From the NCBI GenBank assembly GCA_029379215.1, contig JAQYWO010000005.1:1-64000 (forward strand): a stretch of DNA of 64,000 nucleotides, read 5' to 3'. Both the position numbers and the translations under genes were made by a program. The notes under the pieces are model-generated. The model did not search any database and was not told where the DNA came from. It saw nothing but the letters and a program-made list of their open reading frames with translations. Source of the stretch: Rhizonema sp. PD37 (GTDB lineage Bacteria > Cyanobacteriota > Cyanobacteriia > Cyanobacteriales > Nostocaceae). Shown here in pieces: positions 8,406 through 16,588 of the stretch. Numbering within the stretch: position 1 is the stretch's first letter; each line of letters begins with the position of its first letter.

Positions 8406-10193
8406 TTACTGAATTTTGGGATGGGCATTGTGCACATCTAATGATACCAGAGTGGGAGTCGGGATATTTTTGCTTTGATAACTATTTTTGACAGCAACCC
8501 AATTGCTGGCAATGGGCATTCGCCAGCCATTACCAAAGGCGCGATCAGTAATTTTTAATCCGGGAGGTGCTTGTCGGCGCTTAAATTCAGCACGGGCTAC
8601 CATTTGAATAATTCTATCTACAAGCACTGGATCATAACCTGCTGCTGCAATTTGTGCTGCTGATTGATAGTTGTTAATCAAGCGTAGCAGAATATCATCT
8701 AGGATATCGTATGATGGCAACGAGTCTTGATCGACTTGACCTGGTTTGAGTTCGGCACTGGGTGCTTTGGTGAGAACATTTTGCGGAATGATTTCACCTT
8801 TCCATCGGTTTTGAAGGTATGTAAGCGGAAGGTTACCTTGACTATTTAACCAGTGGCAAAGCGAATAAACGCGGGTTTTGGGAACATCGGCAATAACAGC
8901 TAATCCGCCATTCATGTCGCCGTAAAGGGTACAGTAACCAACAGCCATTTCTGATTTATTCCCAGTAGACAAAAGCAAATGACCAAATTTGTTGGAGATT
9001 GCCATTAGTAAATTACCCCGAATTCGGGATTGAATGTTCTCTTCTGCCAATCCAAATTCTGTCCCCGCAAATAACTCAGCTAATGTGTCGTCATAACCTC
9101 GCATTAATTCACCTATAGGTAATATCTGAGTTTTGATGCCGAGATTTTCTGCTAATGCTAAAGCATCGGTGATGGAATGATCCGAACTGTGAGGAGAAGG
9201 CAAGAGGACACCAAAAACATTTTCTTTACCTAATGCCGCAGTGGCGATCGCTGCGACTAATGAAGAATCAATGCCGCCACTCAGACCCAAAACGACTTTA
9301 GAAAAACCACACTTACGAGTATAATCTTGCAATCCCAAGACTAAAGCGTGCCAAATTTCCTCATCTTCTGACTTATATCTTGGCGTAACAAAACCATGAC
9401 GTAAATCCTGTTGGGCTTCATCAAATTCAACTATCTGCAAATCTGTCTTAAAAGCAGGAAGGCGAAACACAACTTCACCTTGACGATTCAAAGCAAAACT
9501 GCTGCCATCAAAAATTAAGTCATCATTTCCCCCAACCTGATTCGCATAAATAATCGGTTGCTGAAAACGCACTGCACTATGTGTTAGCATTGCTTCACGA
9601 AAACCCGCTTTACCGACTCTATAGGGTGAAGCAGATAAATTTACAGTCAAATCCACACCCAGCACTGCTAACTCAGCAATCGGATTGATCGCGTAGGTTC
9701 GTCTACCCCAAAATTCTTCATCATTCCATAAATCTTCACAAACCGTCACACCAATATTGATGTTATCTAGAGTGAAGTAGTTAGCTTGTAAACCCGGCTC
9801 AAAATAGCGGTTTTCGTCAAAAACATCGTAGGTAGGCAGAAGCCGCTTATGAAAAAATCGCTGTACAGATCCCTGTCTCAATAAAGCAATACTATTAAAT
9901 AAAGTTTTCCCGCCATTACTATGAGCTTTAGAATTCTCTTCTGCTATTCCTACCAATACAGCTAATTGTGGGGGTAAATCTCTTGCCAATTGTTGCAATG
10001 CCACGTCCATTGCCTCTAAAAAACCAGGATTTACCAGTAAATCTCGTGGTGGATAGCCACATAAAGAAAGTTCTGGTGTTAACAACAAACGGGCACCTTG
10101 TGCTGCTGCCTGTTGTGCTAATAAGAGAATTTTCTGGGCATTCCCAGGTAAATCACCAATCGTAGGATTAAGTTGGGCGATCGCAATTTTCAT
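8406..10193 (-). CDS. nadE: Glutamine-dependent NAD+ synthase
   Basis: The last step of NAD biosynthesis: ATP-dependent amidation of nicotinate adenine dinucleotide with glutamine as nitrogen donor. The N-terminal nitrilase-type glutaminase domain (about 1-270) shows MKIAIAQLNPTIGD, ELSLCGYPPRDLL and the nucleophile C152 in VTVCEDLW. The C-terminal synthetase domain carries the ATP pyrophosphatase loop LGLSGGIDSS, and GNKSEMAVGYCTLYGDMNGG follows. It is shorter (595) than the ~680-residue actinobacterial form and normal for cyanobacteria. It is the last gene of the pncB-nadD-nrtR-nadE run, 191 bases after the regulator gene. Confidence 0.97.
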   Translation of the reverse strand: MKIAIAQLNPTIGDLPGNAQKILLLAQQAAAQGARLLLTPELSLCGYPPRDLLVNPGFLEAMDVALQQLARDLPPQLAVLVGIAEENSKAHSNGGKTLFNSIALLRQGSVQRFFHKRLLPTYDVFDENRYFEPGLQANYFTLDNINIGVTVCEDLWNDEEFWGRRTYAINPIAELAVLGVDLTVNLSASPYRVGKAGFREAMLTHSAVRFQQPIIYANQVGGNDDLIFDGSSFALNRQGEVVFRLPAFKTDLQIVEFDEAQQDLRHGFVTPRYKSEDEEIWHALVLGLQDYTRKCGFSKVVLGLSGGIDSSLVAAIATAALGKENVFGVLLPSPHSSDHSITDALALAENLGIKTQILPIGELMRGYDDTLAELFAGTEFGLAEENIQSRIRGNLLMAISNKFGHLLLSTGNKSEMAVGYCTLYGDMNGGLAVIADVPKTRVYSLCHWLNSQGNLPLTYLQNRWKGEIIPQNVLTKAPSAELKPGQVDQDSLPSYDILDDILLRLINNYQSAAQIAAAGYDPVLVDRIIQMVARAEFKRRQAPPGLKITDRAFGNGWRMPIASNWVAVKNSYQSKNIPTPTLVSLDVHNAHPKIQ

Positions 10194-10312
10194 TTTTATA
10201 TTTTAGATTTTGAATTGGATAAAAAACAGATTTTGTAACAAATTTAGCAGATTTCTCTATGAAATCTTCCACCAATAAAGGAACCCGTTTCATTCGTGAT
10301 ATTGCTAGCTGT

Positions 10313-10328
10313 TTCAAGCTTGCTTGAA
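10313..10328. promoter_or_regulatory. Short inverted repeat between nrtR-like gene and nadE
   Basis: TTCAAGC-TT-GCTTGAA, 7-bp arms and a 2-base centre, in the 191-bp gap. There is no T-run, so a terminator is unlikely. It could be an operator or chance; it does not resemble the palindrome in front of pncB. Confidence 0.3.
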
Positions 10329-10384
10329 CACTTCATAAAGTTATGACGGCAAGAGCAGGAATGTATAATGGCTGAATGCTGATG

Positions 10385-11128
10385 TTAAATAAACACCAAA
10401 GGTTTATCCTTTAACAAAGCAAAAGCTTCCGCATCAAACCGATACAAACTAGCAGGACGACCGGCACCTCGCGACACCTTAATTCCAGTATCATATAAAA
10501 AACCTAACTTTAGTAACCTGGCTCTAAAGTTAGAATAATCAGAAAAATTTTCACCTAGAATTGTAGTGTACAATTGGTACAAATCATTTAAAGTAAAAGT
10601 TTCAGGTAATACTTCAAAAGCCACAGGACTGTACTCCAACTTATTTCGCAAGCGCCTATGTCCGTATGCTAGAATCTCATTATGATCAAAAGCTAATTTG
10701 GGTACCTGTTTCACAGGATACCAAGCAGCTTCTGTCATATTGGCAATCAATTCTGCTTCCTCAAACCGCGCTAGAGCAAAGTAACTCACAGATAGATAAC
10801 GCACACCATAACTGTCGGTGGCTTCTCGAGGATCGCGATTCGGTCCGCCAAAAGTGTACAATTGCTCCAAATAAAGATTTTTAACGTGAATTTTCTCAGC
10901 CAAGATGCGATAGGCAGCATCTTCAAGTGACTCGCCCTGACGTACCAAAGTACCGGGAAGTCCCCAAAAATTGGAAAATGGTTCCTGCTGTCGCATAATC
11001 AATAGAACTAACAGGCGATTCTGGGTAGTATCTACAGAAAAAATCACGTTATCAACACCAACCTTGAAATCAGCGAGAGGTTGTTGATTGAGAAGAGATG
11101 TAATTTTTATTTGGTTGGGTGCTGGCAT
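10385..11128 (-). CDS. nrtR: NrtR-type Nudix-related transcriptional regulator
   Basis: NrtR proteins repress NAD biosynthesis and salvage genes and respond to ADP-ribose bound in a degenerate Nudix domain. The N-terminal domain (about 1-160) carries a broken Nudix box, GTLVRQGESLEDAAYRILAEK: the REUxEE core reads RILAEK, so hydrolase activity is unlikely. The C-terminal winged helix (about 170-247) shows FTLNDLYQLYTTILG and the family's closing GRPASLYRF. The location inside an NAD cluster supports a regulator over a housekeeping hydrolase. The 125-bp gap upstream may hold its own promoter. The symbol rests on family features and context, not on an operator match. Confidence 0.85.
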   Translation of the reverse strand: MPAPNQIKITSLLNQQPLADFKVGVDNVIFSVDTTQNRLLVLLIMRQQEPFSNFWGLPGTLVRQGESLEDAAYRILAEKIHVKNLYLEQLYTFGGPNRDPREATDSYGVRYLSVSYFALARFEEAELIANMTEAAWYPVKQVPKLAFDHNEILAYGHRRLRNKLEYSPVAFEVLPETFTLNDLYQLYTTILGENFSDYSNFRARLLKLGFLYDTGIKVSRGAGRPASLYRFDAEAFALLKDKPLVFI

Positions 11129-11253
11129 AGGAACTCATTGTTCAAAGAAAGCATTCAGCCGTTAGCTATTGTGTCCTCATAACTTGTATGGCTCATGTAT
11201 GCAAAATTTCATTCTTAACTGAGTTTAGAAGTACTGATATTTTAAGTGCTGAC

Positions 11254-11835
11254 TCAAAAAGTAGAGTTTTTGGACAAAGACTCGTATAAATGCTGTTGAT
11301 GAATATAATCAAAGACAGGCGATGTTAGGGCTTCTTTGTCGCCATTTTCACGATACGCTGTAGAGGAGACTTCTGGACCTGTAAAATTGGCGATCGCAAT
11401 CTTGCCTCCCAGCTGGCGGACTTTTTCCAAACTCAACTCATTTATTCCATATCCAGAACGCGGCACTACTAATAATTGCACTTCCTGTAACAAATTTTCA
11501 ACTTGATACCAATTTGACAGCTGAGTGAGTAAATCCGAACCGATTGTCAATGTGAACGTCGCTTCAAGCCAACGCCTTTTTGCTTTCTCAACGCTTTCGA
11601 GTGTTCTAATCGCACTTAATTCCTGTTCCAAACCAATATTCTGTTGTGGCATTATCTCCGCAATTAACAATTGCAGCATTGCCACTCGATGTGACAAAGG
11701 TGTTTGATGAGACTTAAATGGATTATCCGCCGCCCATACTGCTACCCAATCATAATGCTCTGACAACCACTTGATAATTGTCTGATGCCCAGCAGTCGGC
11801 GGATCGGCACTCGTACCAAACAAAGCAATTCTCAT
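11254..11835 (-). CDS. nadD: Nicotinate-nucleotide adenylyltransferase
   Basis: Transfers AMP from ATP to nicotinate mononucleotide, giving the substrate of NadE. The nucleotidyltransferase start MRIALFGTSADPPTAGHQ contains the GxxGH nucleotide-binding signature, and AVWAADNPFKSH and LTIGSDLL follow. The frame is open to 11913, where an ATG overlaps the pncB stop by 4 bases. The 26 extra residues look like translated intergenic repeat (TTGGTGGTTGTTAGTTGTTAAG), so I place the start at 11835. Translational coupling from the upstream ATG is still possible. Second gene of the NAD run. Confidence 0.9.
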   Translation of the reverse strand: MRIALFGTSADPPTAGHQTIIKWLSEHYDWVAVWAADNPFKSHQTPLSHRVAMLQLLIAEIMPQQNIGLEQELSAIRTLESVEKAKRRWLEATFTLTIGSDLLTQLSNWYQVENLLQEVQLLVVPRSGYGINELSLEKVRQLGGKIAIANFTGPEVSSTAYRENGDKEALTSPVFDYIHQQHLYESLSKNSTF

Positions 11836-11909
11836 ATTTGATATTTGGTGGTTGTTAGTTGTTAAGAGTTGGCGATAGAAAACGTCGTTGTGTAGGAGTG
11901 CGTCTCCAC

Positions 11910-13298
11910 TCATGACTTTACAGTTCGTTTCTTTGTTTCCTCAGTTAACTTTTGTAATTCCCCAGAAATTTTCACTGGTGCCGATACGGGAGAATTCAGT
12001 TGTCTTGTTTCGGTAGGTAAACTGGCAACTGAAGCAATGGTACGTTGCCGAATTTCTGCCAAAGATAAGAGCCGTTGCAGTCGCTTACCTTTCTCAACGA
12101 CAAGCTCTAACAAAGGTTTTCCTTCTTTTGAACTCTCACTTGCCAATGCTAACTCGTCTATGATACGTCCTTTCTCACTGATGCGAAAAACCTGCTTGCG
12201 TCCCGGATAGGTTACTTTGCCACTTGAGTGTTTCATCACCGGAATACCATCAATCTCTACAAGTTTATAGACTCCGTTTACAGGTGAACCTGTCACCAAT
12301 CGCGTTCCCAGCCCATAACCGTCAATTTGAGCACCATTCGCTTTGAGTCTGGCTATTTCCCACTCGTCTAAATCGCCACTCACAAAAATTGGCACCCCCG
12401 GAAGAAGCGATCGCACCTCTATTGACAAAGCAAGCAAATCACCCGAGTCGATCCTCACCCCAGCTAACTTTATTTCTCCCGATCTAACTTTTGCTGACAA
12501 CCGTTGGGCGGCAGCGATTGAATCGTAAGTATCAATCAATAATGATGCACCGGGAAAATAACGATGGAATGCAGTAAAGGCTTGGTCTTCACTTCCTTCT
12601 ACTGCCGATAGCGCCATAACTAAAGCATGAGCCATTGTACCACTAGGCTGCTGTCCCAACTGTAGCGCAGCTAACACGTTTGATGTCGCTTCCATTCCTG
12701 CTGCCAAAGCTGCCCTTGCTGCCCACAAAGATGCTTGGGGACTAAATGCCCGTCTTGTGCCAAATTCCAGCAGCGTTGCTTGCTCCCCAGCGACATCGCG
12801 CAATCTCGCTGCCCGTGTCGCAATCAAAGTCTGGTAATTGAGGGTATTAAGCAAGTAAGTTTCGACGAGTTGCGCTTGCCAAAGTGGTGCTTCCACCCGC
12901 AAGAGAGGTTCGGTAGCAAAAACTGCTGTTCCTTCCGGTACTGCCCAAACATCGCCAGTAAAACGGCTCTCTGCAAGCAATGTCCAAAAGCGATCAGGAG
13001 CATGAGCAAAAATTCCTGTCGCCTTTAAAGCTGCTATATGAGACGGACTAAAGTGGAAATTTTCTAAATATTCCAACGCCTGCTCCAGCCCCATCGCAAT
13101 TAAATAACCAAAATTTTGTGGCAGTCGCCTGACGAACAGCTCAAAACTTGCCCATCGTTCTTCGACACACTCACCCGTATAACAAGCTGCCATCGTCAAC
13201 TGGTAAAGATCGGTAAGCAGACTGTAATCAAGAGTAGACAACGTCAGTTGTTCCCTCGATAAATCATGCTGATTATCCAAGTTGGTGAAAGTTACCAT
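11910..13298 (-). CDS. pncB: Nicotinate phosphoribosyltransferase
   Basis: Salvages nicotinate to nicotinate mononucleotide using PRPP, feeding NadD. It begins with the family's LLTDLYQLTMAACY and continues through ERWASFELFVRRLPQNFGYLIAMGLEQAL. The phosphate- and ribose-binding parts RVDSGDL (here GVRIDSGDLLALS) and IFVSGDLDEWEIARL are intact. 462 residues is normal. It is the first gene of the run pncB-nadD-nrtR-nadE; a perfect palindrome is centred 41 bases before its start codon. A nicotinamide phosphoribosyltransferase (nadV) is longer and lacks these motifs. Confidence 0.93.
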   Translation of the reverse strand: MVTFTNLDNQHDLSREQLTLSTLDYSLLTDLYQLTMAACYTGECVEERWASFELFVRRLPQNFGYLIAMGLEQALEYLENFHFSPSHIAALKATGIFAHAPDRFWTLLAESRFTGDVWAVPEGTAVFATEPLLRVEAPLWQAQLVETYLLNTLNYQTLIATRAARLRDVAGEQATLLEFGTRRAFSPQASLWAARAALAAGMEATSNVLAALQLGQQPSGTMAHALVMALSAVEGSEDQAFTAFHRYFPGASLLIDTYDSIAAAQRLSAKVRSGEIKLAGVRIDSGDLLALSIEVRSLLPGVPIFVSGDLDEWEIARLKANGAQIDGYGLGTRLVTGSPVNGVYKLVEIDGIPVMKHSSGKVTYPGRKQVFRISEKGRIIDELALASESSKEGKPLLELVVEKGKRLQRLLSLAEIRQRTIASVASLPTETRQLNSPVSAPVKISGELQKLTEETKKRTVKS

Positions 13299-13325
13299 GA
13301 AACGACCTTACAATAACGCTTCTCA

Positions 13326-13352
13326 TAATTATGGTATTTTCTACCATAATTA
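13326..13352. promoter_or_regulatory. Perfect 11-bp palindrome before pncB; candidate NrtR operator
   Basis: TAATTATGGTA - TTTTC - TACCATAATTA: two perfect 11-bp arms around a 5-base centre, 27 bp in all. It is centred about 41 bases upstream of the pncB ATG, where a repressor would block transcription. A dimeric winged-helix regulator encoded in the same run fits. I found no second copy in front of nadD, nrtR or nadE. Confidence 0.6.
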
Positions 13353-14091
13353 ATGTCAACTGCTAGATCGTACATATTAAAGTGTTCGTCCTGACAAACG
13401 TGGTAAAAATGTAACTATCATTAAGGCAATGCCCTTGGCTACGGCGGTATTGCCGTATCGCTTTAGGTGGGTGTGATCTATTGACAGCGGCACGATTCAA
13501 AACAGTTATAAAGTTTTTGTCGAAAATCCAGGAATTGCGCTATTAATTGATTGTAATTAAATTGATCCATAGCCATCAGTATTTCTCCAAAAACACTTTG
13601 TCGTTGATATTACTGTGCGTTGGAGATCCGGTGGCTATCTTTTTTTGTCCGTGCTAATGTAGTAATATTCTCTTAATTATTTTCAGTAATATCACTAGAT
13701 ATTTGAGGTCGTCCAATTCTTTCATGATAATGATAAGCATAAAATTGGGGAAGTGGGCGAGCGTCACTTCCCTTTCCCAAAAGCGTTCTCCTTCATTCAT
13801 GTAATACACCGTTAATCGGCTTTAACTTTTGCCATGTATTACAAGGTATTAATAAAATCAGATTCTGAATCAGGTTTTTTCCCTATGACAATAAGGCATC
13901 AATTCATCTCGCTCTTCAATAGCTGAGCAAACGTACACTAATCAAGCACCTGTTCGCGCAATTAATTTGTGAACAACTCATTTTTGTCCAAAGTCCAAAT
14001 ATGTTACTTGCTTGAGGGAAGTTCCTTTTACTCACCCTACCGTCAACAGTTTTCTTATGTCAATTCGCTACGAACTTATGCAAAGCTGTAC
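13353..14091. other. Long intergenic region between pncB and the toxin gene
   Basis: About 740 bases with no supportable gene. It holds a 30-bp dispersed element at 13431-13460 (listed separately) and a 9-bp inverted repeat TGTAATACA (13800-13808) / TGTATTACA (13835-13843). The rest is AT-rich with no coding signal I can follow. The eCIS-type gene ends at 14092, so the region holds its 3' end and the pncB promoter. Confidence 0.6.
13431..13460 (+). repeat. Small dispersed repeat, copy 1
   Basis: A 30-bp palindromic element (GCCCTTGGCTACGG...) matching at 27 of 30 positions the insert that breaks vapC at 24225-24254 (minus strand). Its core ACGGCGGTATTGCCGT folds as a 6-bp stem with one G-T pair; the vapC copy has a G-C there. 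It fits the class of very small dispersed repeats described in Nostoc and Anabaena. Confidence 0.7.
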
Positions 14092-15639
14092 TTAGACTAT
14101 TGTTCCTTTTACTATAAGTTCTGCTGAATCGCCATAGGTGCTTGCCTCTAGGTCCTTATTCTGTCTCCTTACTATCAGTTCGTTTACTTTAATCGTCGTG
14201 CCCACCGGGAAGGTAACCTCAGCCTCGCTGGGGTTCTCGTTTCCGATCACTCTTCCATTATGGTTATTCCTAACGTCCAGGTCCCACACTATTGTCTTTC
14301 CATTTATAAAGTTATGAGTTTTGGGGTCTCCTATAGTAGTTGACATCAATCCGGGCCATGTAATCGTGTCTGTGTATGTGTGTTTTCCATCTTCTAATTT
14401 TAAGGTCTCGGGCTCTAACTGCTTAAACACTTTATATAAAGTCACTGAATCTCCACGATATACCTTCTCCACCTCGGGCTTTTCGTACCCGGCCCATTCT
14501 TTGTTGATCGCCTGTATATTTTCCACTGTTATAGTGAGATCTTTATCATCCCATGTCTTTATATTCTCCGTGTCCGAAGGTTTCATGGATTCCGCTTCTG
14601 CCTTCCATACTTTTAAAATTTCAACCTTTCGATTTTGGACACGCGTTACAAGACTTTCACTCTGCTTGGGGTCAGCTTTTATACCAAGTTTATATAGTGC
14701 TGACAATAATGGGTTTATTCTCTTGTACCCTGAAGAAAGAAATTGCCCACCAGCCGTAGCAGATGATGGAATTTTTTGTTTCGGAATTTTCCCGTCTTTC
14801 GGTAAAGGGGGCGGGGGCGGGGGCAGGGTCGCGCTACCCATCATTCTCATCACTACATTGCTATTCTGCTGTACCACATGAGTCAACTCATGGGCAATCA
14901 ACTCCTGTCCACCTCGACTCTCAGGATTATATTCACCCGAACGAAAGAACACATCCTGCCCCGTAGTAAAAGCCTTCGCCTGTATCGACTGATTTAACTG
15001 ATCTGATTGCCCATCAGTATGAACCTTTACCCCACTGAAATCAGCGCCGAAAGCCTGTTCCATTGGTTTTCTCACCTGCTCTGCAAGTGGTTGTCCACCA
15101 CTCCGTGCCTGCTGAATGGAACTTTCCAGTTCATGTGAAATAGCCAGACTACCAACACCAGATTGAAGTTGTAATATTGGCTTCATTTGAAGCTTTTCTT
15201 CCTCTTCCAGTATTGTCTCACGCTGAAGATTTTGACTCTTTTGCTGGGCTACTGGTGCATTAATCTCGTTGACAACTTGGGAAGCTACCCTATCAGCCTC
15301 TTGTTCGTATTTATCCCCAGGCACACCAATTGTTAGTTTAGCTTGAATGCCTGTCCCTAAGACAGATGAGGATTCTAGTGCTTTCTGCACTAGTAGGTCT
15401 GTTGGGCTATACAACCCCTCACGCTTCGCTTGATTTTCACCAGTTCGATGTATTGTCTCGAAAACCTTTCTTTTAATAGCTTCTCTCTCCTCTTTACTTG
15501 GAATTCTGGATAGTTTAGCCTTTGGTGATAGCTGCGAGTCTGCTTGTGTTTGTTGGTCAATTAAAGACGGCACAATTGGGGAATGTTTTTTTTTGTTTGA
15601 AGATTGCCCAAATGATTTATGTACGCGTTCATAAGCCAT
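14092..15639 (-). CDS. eCIS_core (DUF4157) protein with C-terminal ADP-ribosyltransferase toxin domain
   Basis: A 515-residue modular protein. Residues 1-100 are polar and low-complexity. About 105-265 is the eCIS_core/DUF4157 domain found on cargo of extracellular contractile injection systems: VPGDKYEQEADRVASQV, FGADFSGVKVHTDGQSD and the zinc-protease-like H250ELTH254VVQQ. A proline-rich hinge (PPPPPPLP, about 272-279) leads to a C-terminal domain (about 290-515) with the mono-ADP-ribosyltransferase triad: R395 in VYRGDS, S433-T434-T435 in GLMSTT, and E472-A-E474 in SEAEVTFPVGT. The combination suggests an effector that ADP-ribosylates a target after release. No sheath, baseplate or immunity gene is adjacent; the gene is isolated between ~740-bp and ~900-bp gaps. 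Substrate and delivery system are unknown. A stand-alone polymorphic toxin is the main alternative. Confidence 0.88.
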   Translation of the reverse strand: MAYERVHKSFGQSSNKKKHSPIVPSLIDQQTQADSQLSPKAKLSRIPSKEEREAIKRKVFETIHRTGENQAKREGLYSPTDLLVQKALESSSVLGTGIQAKLTIGVPGDKYEQEADRVASQVVNEINAPVAQQKSQNLQRETILEEEEKLQMKPILQLQSGVGSLAISHELESSIQQARSGGQPLAEQVRKPMEQAFGADFSGVKVHTDGQSDQLNQSIQAKAFTTGQDVFFRSGEYNPESRGGQELIAHELTHVVQQNSNVVMRMMGSATLPPPPPPLPKDGKIPKQKIPSSATAGGQFLSSGYKRINPLLSALYKLGIKADPKQSESLVTRVQNRKVEILKVWKAEAESMKPSDTENIKTWDDKDLTITVENIQAINKEWAGYEKPEVEKVYRGDSVTLYKVFKQLEPETLKLEDGKHTYTDTITWPGLMSTTIGDPKTHNFINGKTIVWDLDVRNNHNGRVIGNENPSEAEVTFPVGTTIKVNELIVRRQNKDLEASTYGDSAELIVKGTIV

Positions 15640-16012
15640 AATTTTTACCTTTCAAAAAAGGAATCACGTAATTTTCTCATGAAAAATTTACCTTTGTCAA
15701 TTAGAATAATGTCTATTTTCTTCATTTGTCTTTCTGCACTCCTACACATCAAATTTCCCATCTCACAATAGGGAAATTTAGAGAGATTAGCCTAAGTGCC
15801 GATCACTCAGTTAGATTGCTGAGACTTTAAAGCGATACCATCTAAAAACTTTTCATTAATCAGACTCAAACCCAACGAGCGAAGCATCCTGTGGTCAAGA
15901 ACCAGTCAAAATCAACACCTAATAAACAGAATGCTGCGTAAATTTTATTAGGCTTTAGCGGTTTAACTAAGTGAAACTCAGGAGTGAAAATAACTGGGGT
16001 AATTTATGATGC
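15640..16012. other. Upstream region of the toxin gene with inverted repeat
   Basis: No gene. An inverted repeat AAATTTCCC (15751-15759) / GGGAAATTT (15771-15779) with an 11-base spacer lies about 110-140 bases before the toxin start and could be an operator or a terminator of older upstream sequence. Otherwise unremarkable AT-rich DNA. Confidence 0.5.
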
Positions 16013-16374
16013 CTAATTTTGGATTCGCGTATAATGTTCGCGAACAATCTTATTTTTGGACTTTGGACAAAAATAAGCTGGATTGGTATATTGCTCGCGA
16101 ACTTGTTGTAGTAAACCTTCCAGTCTCAAGTCCAAAAGGTGGTTTTCGTGCTTCCGCATCAATAGCGATAAACCAGTTGTAATGGTTTTCAATGAGTTGG
16201 GGACGAATGCGTTCAAAAATAGCACGACACTGCATACCAAGTTTACGACGTTGCGCTTTACGATGATGTAATTCAGAGAATGTTACTTGGTTGCTCTTTG
16301 AGTTGTGCTTTAATTTGCGATCGCAGCCATCGCTTTAAGTGTGACAATAATTGAGAAGCAAAAGGGTGAGTCAT
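16013..16374 (-). pseudogene. Frameshifted remnant of a small conserved cyanobacterial protein
   Basis: The pieces line up in order on the minus strand in alternating frames. An ATG at 16374 opens MTHPFASQLLSHLKRWLRS and runs to a stop after PSNIL. The next frame gives SELHHRKAQRRKLGM and CRAIFERIRPQLIENHYNWF. After another shift comes HENHLLDLRLEGLLQQV. I recognise the order (FERxRPxLIxxHYNWFIxI followed by LEGLLxQVR) from a family of small hypothetical cyanobacterial proteins of unknown function. At least two frameshifts make it a pseudogene. It does not look like an immunity gene for the neighbouring toxin. Confidence 0.55.
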
Positions 16375-16588
16375 GGACAAGCAAAGCAATGTTGCTCAAT
16401 CTGGAGTTTTCGGGTAAAAATACGAAGGAGTCAGTCTCAATCCACCTAAAGCAGATCGAGAAGTCTGGGAGCCACGAAGTTGATTCTTCATTTTATAAAT
16501 CGCGGTGTTGGCTCAACTGTGACAGTTCCTACAGCGATTACCATTCGCCTTCTGCCAATGTGTGGGAGCGTGGATAAAAAGTCTATAT

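Noticed and set aside
14321..14881. A 186-codon open frame on the plus strand inside the toxin gene
   Set aside because: It is antisense to a well-supported domain-bearing gene, is rich in unlikely runs, and matches nothing recognisable. The G-rich stretch in it is the reverse of the polyproline hinge.
8406..15639. Functional link between the NAD cluster and the NAD-consuming toxin
   Set aside because: They are separated by 740 bp of repeat-bearing DNA and are not co-directed from one promoter. Proximity alone is no evidence.
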